Source of the DNA: Macropodus opercularis
Taxonomy: Eukaryota; Chordata; Actinopteri; Anabantiformes; Osphronemidae
Direction: 5' to 3'
Length of the DNA stretch: 64,000 bases
Assembly: GCA_030770545.1 (NCBI GenBank)
Contig: CM061106.1
Span: 72,001 to 136,000 of the forward strand
Of this stretch, positions 47,501 through 59,600 are shown one piece after another; the stretch's first letter is position 1, and each line of letters begins with the position of its first letter. Both the position numbers and the translations under genes were made by a program. The notes beneath the pieces are model-generated. The model was not told where the DNA came from. It saw only the letters and a program-made list of their open reading frames with translations, and made no database searches.

Positions 47501-49596
47501 CTTGGGTGGGACGAGGACCAAATCCAGCTTTGCGGTTGTTGAGCCAACGGTCCTCGCTCTAATTACCTCTGACTTTGTGCCCTTTACTACGTGTTGGGCA
47601 TGTTTTTCAGGCATGGCGTGTCTGGTCCACAGCCAGGGATCAGCTGCTCAGCCAGACTGTTTGCTGTGGTCCACATGAGCAGAGATGATTCTGGACCCGT
47701 AGCTGCCCCTGACCCTTCACCCGGCGCTGTCAGACATCATCAGACCAAACCACCTCCACCCTGAACGTTTAGAACTGATCATCAGCTGAGTGAGACGCTC
47801 CTGGTGGATCTTAGTGGACTAGAGGTGTTCAGAACAGAAGAAAGATGCTTTGTAGGAACTTTCTACAGGGTCCCGGTGAATGTGGTTAGTCCAGGACAGA
47901 GGAAGGAGGAGACGTGTAACGTATGGTTGTCCTGGAACGTCACGGTGAGGGTCTGTCCTCTGCCCACACACAGCACCTCTGTAACCATTAGGCACAGCCA
48001 CAGGCTAATTACAGTAATGTGAACTCGCCCACGGTGGCTCCCAGGACAAGCCACCCGTGGCCCAAGGCACCGTCAGCTTTGAACCTCTTCATGTTCCAGC
48101 GTAGCGATGCTTTGACATCCGGGCTGCAGAGACGCCTTCATGCTGAAATCTGACTGGAATCAGTTTCCTGCCACCACACCCTGCTGTGACCATGCTGCTC
48201 AGCCCTGCAGCCCCGGAGTCTCTCTGATGACTACTTGAGTTATTGCTTGACATTTGAGCAGCTGCAGCCAAGTAACAGACTCCTGGTCAGCAACACTAGG
48301 CAACAAAACGCACTGAACATTATGAGTCACGCTGTTCAAGGGTTGTCACCTCTTAAAAGTCTGTCCAGGATGTACCCGCCTCTTTGTTGTGCCCAGTTTT
48401 TGATGGTCTGCTTGAAAATCTTATCTTATTATCCACTTGGATGTGTCGTTATCTGACGCAGCGGTGCAGGAATGTTTGGAAAGTGCTCCAGCTCCTATGT
48501 TTTCTTAAAGTGCTTCTTAGTGATCATGAGGCCATGAAGTGACTGAAGCTGAGACGGTGAGAAGACGGGAAGAGAAGCCTCTGATTGGCCTTGATTCCCT
48601 TAGTGACCGTCCCTCGGACCTCGGTGTTCCTGAGGACGGTGGCCGTTCCCTCCCCGTGTCGAAGACGAGGGGCTGAACCTCAGCGGTTCATGGAGCAGAG
48701 TTTACTGTTGCCTGACCCTGTGTCCTCACGTTAACTCGGCGATGGGAGTCTTCTGGGGCTGCTGCTGGTCAGTGTAACAGGAGAACTGGCGTCTCCTCCC
48801 TCGTGGACGCTGTGGTGTTTGTCTTTCGAGCTCGTGAGACGCGACGAGAGGAGGGGGAGGAATGTGGATGTTGAGAAGGAGAAGACAGCGAGCTGATCGG
48901 AGAGGAAGGATAAAGAAACGGGAGAACGCGTTAACAAGCTGCACACACAGTAAACAGGAAGCGGCTTCTTCAGCTGATGGTTGGACGCGGCCCCACTAGT
49001 GAATTCAACAGCTGCAGCTGGGTTTCGTTCGCATATACACACGTCTGTGGTTTATTTTGAAAGCGAGGACTATATGTGACTGGAGCCAAACCGGCCGTTC
49101 AGTTTGACAGTATCTAGTGTGGCGTTCATGTACCTGAAAGGCAGTAAGAAATGCCACGCTCAAAACTGTGTTTAACGGTTTTATACTGACGTGTGTTTTG
49201 AAAGTGCTCGAGTATTTCTTTACTTTGAAGTAGATGCAGTAAAATCTTATAAATGATGTCTTTGTCTTTGCCCGTTTTATTCACAGCGACCTCTCGATCA
49301 TAATTTTCCCAGTTCCCACAGCTCGTGAAGGCAGCATGGCCAGAGCTCCATCTTGATTGGCTCCAGTTCGGCTCCATATATGGGCAAGTCAGGGGAAGCT
49401 AGTAAAGCCGATCAGGCCGATTCTGCTCGTCTTCTGCTTGACTGTTTAATCTCCACAGCCTGACGGTAGAAGCTGTGGCATCCGAAGCAGACGGCGAAGT
49501 AAACAGGCCCTGTTCTTCGTGACTCCCAGCTCTACGTCGACCTCCTTTCCCATGAGCACCAGGGACCAGCTGATGAGCTGAAGGAGCTGATGTAGT

Positions 49597-52500
49597 AGGG
49601 AAGGAGAGAGAGAGGAGAAGAGGGAGGGAAGGAGAGAGAGAGGAGAAGAGGGAGGAAAGAGAGAGGGAGGGAAGGGGAGAAGAGGGAGGAAAGAGAGAGG
49701 GAGGGAAGGAGAGAGACAGAGGAGAGGGAAGGAGAGAGAGAGAGGAGAGGGAAGGAGAGAGAGAGAGGAGAAGAGGGAGGGAAGGAGAGAGAGAGGAGAA
49801 GAGGGAGGAAAGAAAGAGAGAGGGAGGGAAGGGGAGAAGAGGGAGGAAAGAGAGAGGGAGGGAAGGAGAGAGGGAGGAAAGAGAGAGGGAGGGAAGGAGA
49901 GAGACAGAGGAGAGGGAAGGAGAGAGAGAGAGGAGAAGAGGGAGGGAAGGAGAGAGAGAGGAGAAGAGGGAGGGAAGGAGAGAGAGGGAAAGAGAGAGGG
50001 AGGGAAGGAGAGAGAGAGGAGAGGGAAGGGGAGAGAGGGAAGGAGGGAAGGAGAGAGAGGGGGGAGGGAGGGAGGAAGGGAGAGAGAGGGAGGGAAGGAG
50101 AGAGAGAGGAGAAGAGAGAGGGAGGGAGGGAAGGAGAGAGAGAGAGTGAGAGAGGGAAAGAGAGAGGGAGGGAAGGAGAGAGAGTGAGAGAGAGGGGGGA
50201 GGGAGGAAGGGAGAGAGAGGGAAGGAAGGAGAGAGAGAGGAGAAGAGAGAGGGAGGGAGGGAAGGAGAAGAGAGAGGGAGGACGAGACAGGAGGAAGGAG
50301 GAAGGGAGAGAGAGGGAGGACGAGTCAGGAGGAGGGAGGGAAGGAGAGAGAGGGAGGACGAGACAGGATGGGGGAGGGAAGGAAAGAGAGGGAGGTCGAG
50401 ACAGGAGGAGGGAGGGAAGGAGAGAGAGAGAGGTCGAGACAGGAGGAGGGAGGAAGGGAGAGAGAGGGAGGACGAGTCAGGAGGAGGGAGGAAGGGAGAG
50501 AGGGAGGACGAGTCAGGAGGAGGGAGGAAGGGAGAGAGGGAGGACGAGTCAGGAGGAGGGAGGAAGGGAGAGAGGGAGGACGAGACAGGAGGAGGGAGGA
50601 AGGGAGAGAGAGGGAGGACGAGTCAGGAGGAGGGAGGGAAGGAGAGAGAGGGAGGACGAGTCAGGAGGAGGGAGGACGAGTCAGGAGGAGGGAGGAAGGG
50701 AGAGAGAGGGAGGACGAGTCAAGAGGAGGGAGGAAGGGAGAGGGAGGGAGGACGAGTCAGGAGGAGGGAGGACGAGTCAGGAGGAGGGAGGGAAGGAGAG
50801 AGAGGGAGGACGAGTCAGGAGGAGGGAGGACGAGTCAGGAGGAGGGAGGAAGGGAGAGAGAGGGAGGACGAGTCAGGAGGAGGGAGGGAGGACGAGTCAG
50901 GAGGAGGGAGGACGAGTCAGGAGGAGGGAGGACGAGTCAGGAGGAGGGAGGAAGGGAGAGAGAGGGAGGACGAGTCAGGAGGAGGGAGGAAGGAGAGAGA
51001 GGGAGGACGAGTCAGGAGGAGGGAGGGAAGGAGAGAGAAGGAGGACGAGTCAGGAGGAGGGAGGAAGGAGAGAGAGGGAGGACGAGTCAGGAGGAGGGAG
51101 GGAAGGAGAGAGAGGGAGGACGAGTCAGGAGGAGGAAGGAAGGGAGAGAGAGGGAGGACGAGTCAGGAGGAGGGAGGACGAGTCAGGAGGAGGGAGGACG
51201 GGTCAGGAGGAGGAAGGAAGGGAGAGAGAGGGAGGACGAGTCAGGAGGAGGGAGGACGAGTCAGGAGGAGGGAGGACGGGTCAAGAGGAGGGAGGGAAGG
51301 AGAGAGAGGGAGGACGAGTCAGGAGGAGGGAGGAAGGGAGAGAGAGGGAGGACGAGTCAGGAGGAGGGAGGACGAGTCAGGAGGAGGGAGGAAGGGAGAG
51401 AGAGGGAGGACGAGTCAGGAGGAGGGAGGAAGGAGAGAGAGGGAGGACGAGTCAGGAGGAGGGAGGGAAGGAGAGAGAAGGAGGACGAGTCAGGAGGAGG
51501 GAGGAAGGAGAGAGAGGGAGGACGAGTCAGGAGGAGGGAGGGAAGGAGAGAGAGGGAGGACGAGTCAGGAGGAGGAAGGAAGGGAGAGAGAGGGAGGACG
51601 AGTCAGGAGGAGGGAGGACGAGTCAGGAGGAGGGAGGACGGGTCAGGAGGAGGAAGGAAGGGAGAGAGAGGGAGGACGAGTCAGGAGGAGGGAGGACGAG
51701 TCAGGAGGAGGGAGGACGGGTCAAGAGGAGGGAGGGAAGGAGAGAGAGGGAGGACGAGTCAGGAGGAGGGAGGAAGGGAGAGAGAGGGAGGACGAGTCAG
51801 GAGGAGGGAGGACGAGTCAGGAGGAGGGAGGAAGGGAGAGAGAGGGAGGACGAGTCAGGAGGAGGGAGGACGAGTCAGGAGGAGGGAGGACGAGTCAGGA
51901 GGAGGGAGGGAAGGAGAGAGAAGGAGGACGAGTCAGGAGGAGGGAGGAAGGGAGAGGGAGGGAGGACGAGTCAGGAGGAGGGAGGAAGGGAGAGGGAGGG
52001 AGGACGAGTCAGGAGGAGGGAGGAAGGGAGAGAGAGGGAGGACGAGTCAGGAGGAGGGAGGACGAGTCAGGAGGAGGGAGGAAGGGAGAGAGAGGGAGGA
52101 CGAGTCAGGAGGAGGGAGGACGAGTCAGGAGGAGGGAGGACGAGTCAGGAGGAGGGAGGGAAGGAGAGAGAAGGAGGACGAGTCAGGAGGAGGGAGGAAG
52201 GGAGAGGGAGGGAGGACGAGTCAGGAGGAGGGAGGACGAGTCAGGAGGAGGGAGGACGGGTCAGGAGGAGGAAGGAAGGGAGAGAGAGGGAGGACGAGTC
52301 AGGAGGAGGGAGGACGAGTCAGGAGGAGGGAGGACGGGTCAAGAGGAGGGAGGGAAGGAGAGAGAGGGAGGACGAGTCAGGAGGAGGGAGGAAGGGAGAG
52401 AGAGGGAGGACGAGTCAGGAGGAGGGAGGACGAGTCAGGAGGAGGGAGGAAGGGAGAGAGAGGGAGGACGAGTCAGGAGGAGGGAGGACGAGTCAGGAGG

Positions 52501-53084
52501 AGGGAGGACGAGTCAGGAGGAGGGAGGGAAGGAGAGAGAAGGAGGACGAGTCAGGAGGAGGGAGGAAGGGAGAGGGAGGGAGGACGAGTCAGGAGGAGGG
52601 AGGAAGGGAGAGGGAGGGAGGACGAGTCAGGAGGAGGGAGGAAGGGAGAGAGAGGGAGGACGAGTCAGGAGGAGGGAGGACGAGTCAGGAGGAGGGAGGA
52701 AGGGAGAGAGAGGGAGGACGAGTCAGGAGGAGGGAGGACGAGTCAGGAGGAGGGAGGGAAGGAGAGAGAAGGAGGACGAGTCAGGAGGAGGGAGGAAGGG
52801 AGAGGGAGGGAGGACGAGTCAGGAGGAGGGAGGAAGGGAGAGGGAGGGAGGACGAGTCAGGAGGAGGGAGGAAGGGAGAGGGAGGAAGGACGAGTCAGGA
52901 GGAGGGAGGAAGGGAGAGAGAGGGAGGACGAGTCAGGAGGAGGGAGGACGAGTCAGGAGGAGGGAGGAAGGGAGAGAGAGGGAGGACGAGTCAGGAGGAG
53001 GGAGGACGAGTCAGGAGGAGGGAGGACGAGTCAGGAGGAGGGAGGAAGGGAGAGGGAGGGAGGACGAGTCAGGAGGAGGGAGGG
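49597..53084. repeat. 3.5-kb purine-rich minisatellite with higher-order structure
   Basis: The left part (49597 to about 50270) is nearly pure GA/GGA-type repeat with very few pyrimidines. The right part repeats units containing GGAGGACGAGTCAGGAGGAG with optional GAAGGGAGAGAGAG inserts. Marker variants reveal higher-order copies: GGTCAGGAGG occurs at 51201, 51641 and 52259, and GGTCAAGAGG at 51279, 51719 and 52337. Both markers give offsets of 440 and 618 bp. Very long open frames (over 900 codons) of Gly/Glu/Arg/Ser arise from the absence of stop triplets and are not called genes. Confidence 0.97.
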
Positions 53085-54596
53085 ATGCATGGAGCAGTGT
53101 TGGCCAACGCTCTAGTTGAAATCTCTGCCAGGGCCTCAGCTGCCACATTTCTCGCTGACAGCACAGACACCAGTTGAGCCAAGTTCCTCAGCAGAGGACT
53201 CGGCGGGTGGTTCTACCAGAGCTGGAGTTCTGGCCCGGTAGCGTCTGACGGGTTTGGGGCTGCTCGTCCGCGACACCTCGGTTCCTTACGTGACCGGTAG
53301 AATCTGTCCCTCGTCCCTGAGGGAAGCGCCTGCCTGGGACGCAGCTCCTCCTTGGTGGGATGTTGATCAGTGGAAGGTCTCTGGACTTTACGTGCAGCGG
53401 TTGCCTTGATGAGCTGCTCACGCCAGGGATCTGAATGGACAAACCGACTCAGCCTGTGGTCTCAGGTGAATCAAACGGACGATGCGTTGGCATCCGCGGT
53501 GTCGGAGGTCGGCCTGTGGACAGTCGACGGTGTCTCAGCACCGCACGCGTCTTCGTTTCCACGCTGGCGCCTCCTTCGCTGCTCCTGTCCAGCCGTTGCA
53601 GGGATGCGGGACAGGTTCCCGCTCGGGCTGGGGCCTCCGCCACACACTGCTGGCTCCGCTCTCCATTGTCAGCTCGACCGTTTGAGCACAATCTATTTTC
53701 TTCCAGCTGGATTCTCCTCACCCACGGTGACGTTTATTATGCTGCCAACACGCGGTGAGATCCATTTAGCACGGCCCGTCCGTGAATACGGTGATGAAGG
53801 GTCAGGGTGCGGCGCCTTCAAAGCAGACGTGATTGAAACTGCTGCTGCCGTGGGACATGAGCCGGAGCTTTGATGTGCGGTTCTGCATTTCCATGAAGTC
53901 AAAGCCTCCCTGTGCTGCGCTGAAAGCTTGACCGCGCACGTTAAGCCCGTGTCCTCGTAGTAAGGGCTCAGCCTGGTTGGGCTCCTGAGCCTCCGCGTCC
54001 TGGGACGGCTGCAGTAGCTCGTGGCGTTAGGAGCCTCCGCTCACTGGGCCGTAGCCTCCGTCGCCCGCTGTGCCCTGCTGGACGGCGGGACCTCGGGTCG
54101 ACCGCGGCCGACTGCTGAACGTTTCCTCAGGCCGCTTGCTTTCCTGTGGGTTTCACATTGTTTATCCTCACAGATGTTTGTGCTGTTTGAAAGCTGGAGT
54201 CAGTGCCAAGTTAGTAAGAAGCTGTGATATGGACAAAAAGATAAAGTTGCAACAAACGTTTTTGGGAGCAGTGCTGAGCAGGACAGAGAGGCTCGGTAGG
54301 ATGCAGCGCTCTGCCCGTTACTGCAGGCCTGGATGTCGGACGCGCTGTGTTCAGGTGCAGCGTTAGTGTACGGTGGTCGTCAGTCCTCGTCTGGAGCCCA
54401 TGGGTTCAACCGTAGCCAGAACCTGTACCTGTGTTCGCCTGCGTCTCCCTCCATGGGAGGAAACTGGAAACCTCACCCACCGCATCACATCTCTGGCTCC
54501 TGGACACGTTCCAGCCTGGAAGAGATGTTAGTGGCCACTGTGATGACTGGCTGGAGTATGGGTGAAGCCACAGGGACAGGGTTGGAGTGGATCTGA
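53085..54596. other. Unique spacer between two large arrays
   Basis: Moderately CpG-rich sequence with several overlapping open frames on both strands (53188-54366), none with recognisable domains. No RNA gene was seen. Confidence 0.35.
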
Positions 54597-56640
54597 GCAC
54601 CTCACACCCCTCCCCCATATTAACACCCCTCACCCATATAAACACCCCTCACCCATATAAACACCCCTCACCCATATAAACACCCCTCACCCATATAAAC
54701 ACCCCTCACCCATATAAACACCCTCACCCATATAAACACCCTCACCCATATAAACACCCCTCACCCATATAAACACCCCTCCCCCATATAAACACCCCTC
54801 ACCCATATTAACACCCCTCACCCATATAAACACCCCTCACCCATATAAACACCCCTCACCCATATAAACACCCCTCACCCATATAAACACCCCTCACCCA
54901 TATAAACACCCTCACCCATATAAACACCCTCACCCATATAAACACCCTCACCCATATAAACACCCCTCACCCATATAAACACCCTCACCCATATAAACAC
55001 CCTCACCCATATAAACACCCCTCACCCATATAAACACCCTCACCCATATAAACACCCTCACCCATATAAACACCCCTCACCCATATAAACACCCCTCACC
55101 CATATTAACACCCCTCACCCATATAAGCAGCCTCACCCATATAAGCACCCTCACCCATATAAACACCCTCACCCATATAAACACCCCTCACCCATATAAA
55201 CACCCCTCACCCATATAAACACCCTCACCCATATAAACACCCCTCACCCATATTAACACCCCTCACCCATATTAACACCCCTCACCCATATAAACACCCC
55301 TCACCCATATAAACACCCCTCACCCATATAAACACCCCTCACCCATATAAACACCCCTCACCCATATAAACACCCTCACCCATATTAACACCCCTCACCC
55401 ATATAAACACCCTCACCCATATAAGCAGCCTCACCCATATAAGCAGCCTCACCCATATAAACACCCCTCACCCATATAAACACCCCTCACCCATATAAAC
55501 ACCCCTCACCCATATAAACACCCTTACCCATATAAACACCCCTCACCCATATAAACACCCTCACCCATATAAGCAGCCTCACCCATATAAACACCCTCAC
55601 CCATATAAACACCCCTCACCCATATAAACACCCCTCACCCATATAAACACCCTCACCCATATAAGCAGCCTCACCCATATTAACACCCCTCACCCATATA
55701 AACACCCTCACCCATATAAACACCCTCACCCATATAAACACCCCTCACCCATATAAACACCCCTCACCCATATAAACACCCTCACCCATATAAACACCCT
55801 CACCCATATAAGCAGCCTCACCCATATTAACACCCCTCACCCATATAAACACCCTCACCCATATAGACACCCTCACCCATATAAACACCCTCACCCATAT
55901 AAACACCCCTCACCCATATAAACACCCCTCACCCATATAAACACCCTCACCCATATAAACACCCTCACCCATATAAGCAGCCTCACCCATATTAACACCC
56001 CTCACCCATATAAACACCCTCACCCATATTAACACCCCTCACCCATATAAACACCCCTCACCCATATAAACACCCTCACCCATATAAACACCCTCACCCA
56101 TATAAGCAGCCTCACCCATATAAACACCCTCACCCATATAAACACCCCTCACCCATATAAACACCCCTCACCCATATAAACACCCTCACCCATATAAACA
56201 CCCTCACCCATATAAACACCCTCACCCATATAAACACCCCTCACCCATATAAACACCCTCACCCATATTAACACCCCTCACCCATATAAACACCCCTCAC
56301 CCATATAAACACCCCTCACCCATACAAACACCCCTCACCCATATAAGCACCCTCACCCATATAAACACCCTCACCCATATAAACACCCCTCACCCATATA
56401 AACACCCTCACCCATATAAACACCCTCACCCATATAAACACCCCTCACCCATATAAACACCCTCACCCATATTAACACCCCTCACCCATATAAACACCCC
56501 TCACCCATATAAACACCCCTCACCCATACAAACACCCCTCACCCATATAAGCACCCTCACCCATATAAACACCCCTCACCCATACAAACACCCCTCACCC
56601 ATATAAACACCCCTCACCCATATAAACACCCTTCACCCCT
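54597..56640. repeat. 18/19-bp minisatellite with TATA-like core
   Basis: Roughly 110 tandem copies of ACACCCCTCACCCATATAA (19 bp) or ACACCCTCACCCATATAA (18 bp). Variants carry AGCAGCC, ATATTAAC or ATACAAAC. Variant strings recur in blocks. Every unit carries CATATAAAC, a TATA-box-like word. On the minus strand each unit has two G tracts (GGGTGAGGGG). Confidence 0.97.
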
Positions 56641-59600
56641 CTGAACCTGAGGTGTGACCTTTATTTCACCCCTAGATGAGCTAGTTTGGCTAAAGAAACT
56701 TTTTGTCTGTTATATATTTTGGGGAATGTGCACGTTGAGTCTGGGTGCTGGGTTTATTTAGGTGGGAGCGTTTCACAGCTCCTCCTGGCAGCGGCTTCAT
56801 TTTTGAATTTCAAATCGTGCGTGACTCCCTAGAACAGCCTTTGTAGTTAAGTAGTATATAGACATGCGGTGTTCAAGTCTCATTTATCTCCTTTAAGTTT
56901 GAGGCTGCCGGCTTCTTCTTCAGTCGTATCTGCCTGCGTTCTTGTGTTGAAGCATCCTACTGTCTTCCACAGTCCCACGAGTAGCCGTAAAAGCTCAGAC
57001 GGCCAAGCTCCATCCGTAGCAACCAGTTATTCTGGACGATGTGAGTGTTTAAAGCGGATCTCGCTTCTTCCACCACGGACATGCGACGCCAGCAGCCGTA
57101 ATTCACACCACAGCGCGTGGTGAGCTTTGAAACACGGAGGTCGGTGGCTTCCAGTAGAAAAGTCAGTTGGACTTTTCCGCCTCCTCTCCTTTCGTTCGCT
57201 CGCGCTAATCAGCTCGCAGGGTGTGATGCCTTGCAAACACGAACGGGTCAAGACTAATCAGATCATAAATAATAAATCATAGTAAGAGCGTGATAAATCC
57301 TGCAGAGTGAGAGGTCTGTGCACCGAGCGATCTTTGGGGAGGTGGTTGGTAGCAGAGTGAGCGCTCCCTCCAGCCTCTGCTCAATAGTACATCTTTGATG
57401 TCTTTCCATCTGGACTTTCCCTTTTAAGCTGGTTTTCACTCTGAAATGAGGAGACAGTCGTCCAGATGCGTAAAGGGAAGGTTAGAGAGGCTGTTTGGTG
57501 TTGGCTGTGCTTGTTCCCGTAACCTGTGGCCTCTGAGCACATGCGTCACTGATCATCAACAGTCACGTCTCCTCAGTCCTTTAACGTGACTCCGGCCTCT
57601 GTCTGACACTAAACCGCAGAGGAATCGCTGTCACGTCTCTGTGCCGTGTTTCATCTCGTTCTCCTCCAGTGTTTTTGTGTTTTCCTACTCTGCACAGGGT
57701 TAATCACCGGACTGGAACATTCATAGCGTCACTCATTAAACCTGGACGTTTATGTTACCTGAATGTTACCTAGTGCTGCGACTTAGTCTGAGGATCACGC
57801 GGATAAGTCCATCCAAGTCCTCTGTGTTGTCAGCTTCGCAAAGGCGATTTAAGGAAAACGCTTCCTCTCTTTCAATACACGCACGCGAGCAGAAACGTGC
57901 TGCTCAGACCTGAGACGATTCAAACTGTGGATTTGTTGCTGGTGTCAGTGTTTCCTGGTCCTGACCGCCAGGTGTTTACTGCAGCGCTTCCCCCTAAGCT
58001 GCTTGAGGCGCTTATGAAGCTGTATTTGAATAATTGTTGAGCTTAGTGAATGAACTTGAAGTATAAGAGGATCTGGGGGATTCTACATGAAAAGGTGCAT
58101 TAAAAATGAAACGCTGCTAATGAATGATCCCACTCTCTGGTTGGGAAACAATCAGATCGTCTGTGATTCCAAAACCTTTTCTGTCATGTGAGCCCGCGGC
58201 CAAAAGAGGGAGACAAAGCTCCACCGCTCCTCTGAGTCTGTGCTTAAGTGTCTCCGCGACCTTTGACCCGCCATCACGGGTTCATTACCCTCTTGATGAC
58301 GTGCTATGCATGGTGAGCATTTAGTGGAAATCCGTTCCCTCCGCAGACGCTGGTTGTGGACTCGCCCCTTCTCCTGATCCCCTCCTTCGTCTTCAGCTCT
58401 TATCTTATATTGGAACGAGCTCGTCGGCCTCAGACTGGTTCCCGCTTCCTGCGACCCGATGCCTGGTGCTGCTCGCTGGCGCTGGCTCTTCGCTGCTGCT
58501 CGGTGGTTGTGGCTTCTCTGCCCAGCGACCTGGTGCTTGCTGAGGCCTTGTCGCGTCGGGTCCCATTAGCCGTGTTTTGTGGGCTGCGTGTGATTGAAAG
58601 TGTGCTCTGGAACTAAAGGGATATTCTTTGCAGCTTGTTTCCTGCATTAGTCATGAACTTGAGCTGCCCCCACCGCCACTGTGCCTTAATCCATCTCTGC
58701 ATTCTGAGCGTCACGCTGCAGCTCTGCTGTCACGTCTCAAGGCTCCCGTCACTTATTTAAATCAACAAGAGCTGCGTACTCTTACTTGGATATAGCTGGA
58801 GACAAGTCTCCGATCTGATGGAAGATGAGCTAATGGATGTGTGGAGCATCCACCGCTCTGTTTGGCCTTTATTTACGTCTCCGTCTCTGCTTCCTGCCTC
58901 TGTTTGGCATCAGTGTGTGTGTGTGTGGACTGACACGCATCTTTCTGTTTGTGCTTGCAGTGCACATAGTATGTGTGGAGATGGGTAACCATGGCAACAG
59001 CTGCCTGAAGTGGGAGCGCTCATGGCAGGCGTAGCACAGTGCCCTCTGCGTCTTTCCATCCTTGTCTCTGTGTGGATGAGGCAGAAGCTCTGCTGGCATC
59101 TTGGCATCTACCGTCCAGTTGAAAACGATTTGCTCTCAGTTTTGATTTGCTTCATTTATGTGTTTTTATATTTATTTATATAATGAGTAGCACGGGCTCG
59201 TTGGCTGTAACCTTTCAACCTGTGTAACGTAAGTCGTGTCCAGGCCAGTGTTGGGAGGCTACGGGCCACAATCACCGAACCCACCAATGAAGGCCTCAGT
59301 CATGACGCCACTAATGGCTCGACTGACCAGTTTAACTTTGTTTGATCGAACAAGCAGCAGGTTGTATGTCTGGACGTCGTGTGGTAACGTCTGGGCCTGT
59401 TTCTTCGATGTCTGAGAAAAGTTGGCTTGTTTCCTCCAGTTCACTCGTTGGTGGACAAAGGAGGAGGCGGAGCCAACTGGCTCCTCCCCCACGGTTACGG
59501 TTCGTTAACCCCTCCACCAACCACAAGATCTGGAACAATGTTTCAGCGTTTTGTTGTTACTCACAGGGGCTTGATGTGGCAGGTGAGGGACAGAACCAAC

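Noticed and set aside
50184..53177. Open frame of 997 codons rich in Gly, Glu, Arg and Ser, plus a second of 915 codons in another frame
   Set aside because: Both come from the purine-rich minisatellite, which lacks stop triplets in those frames. There are no domains, and two long frames overlap.
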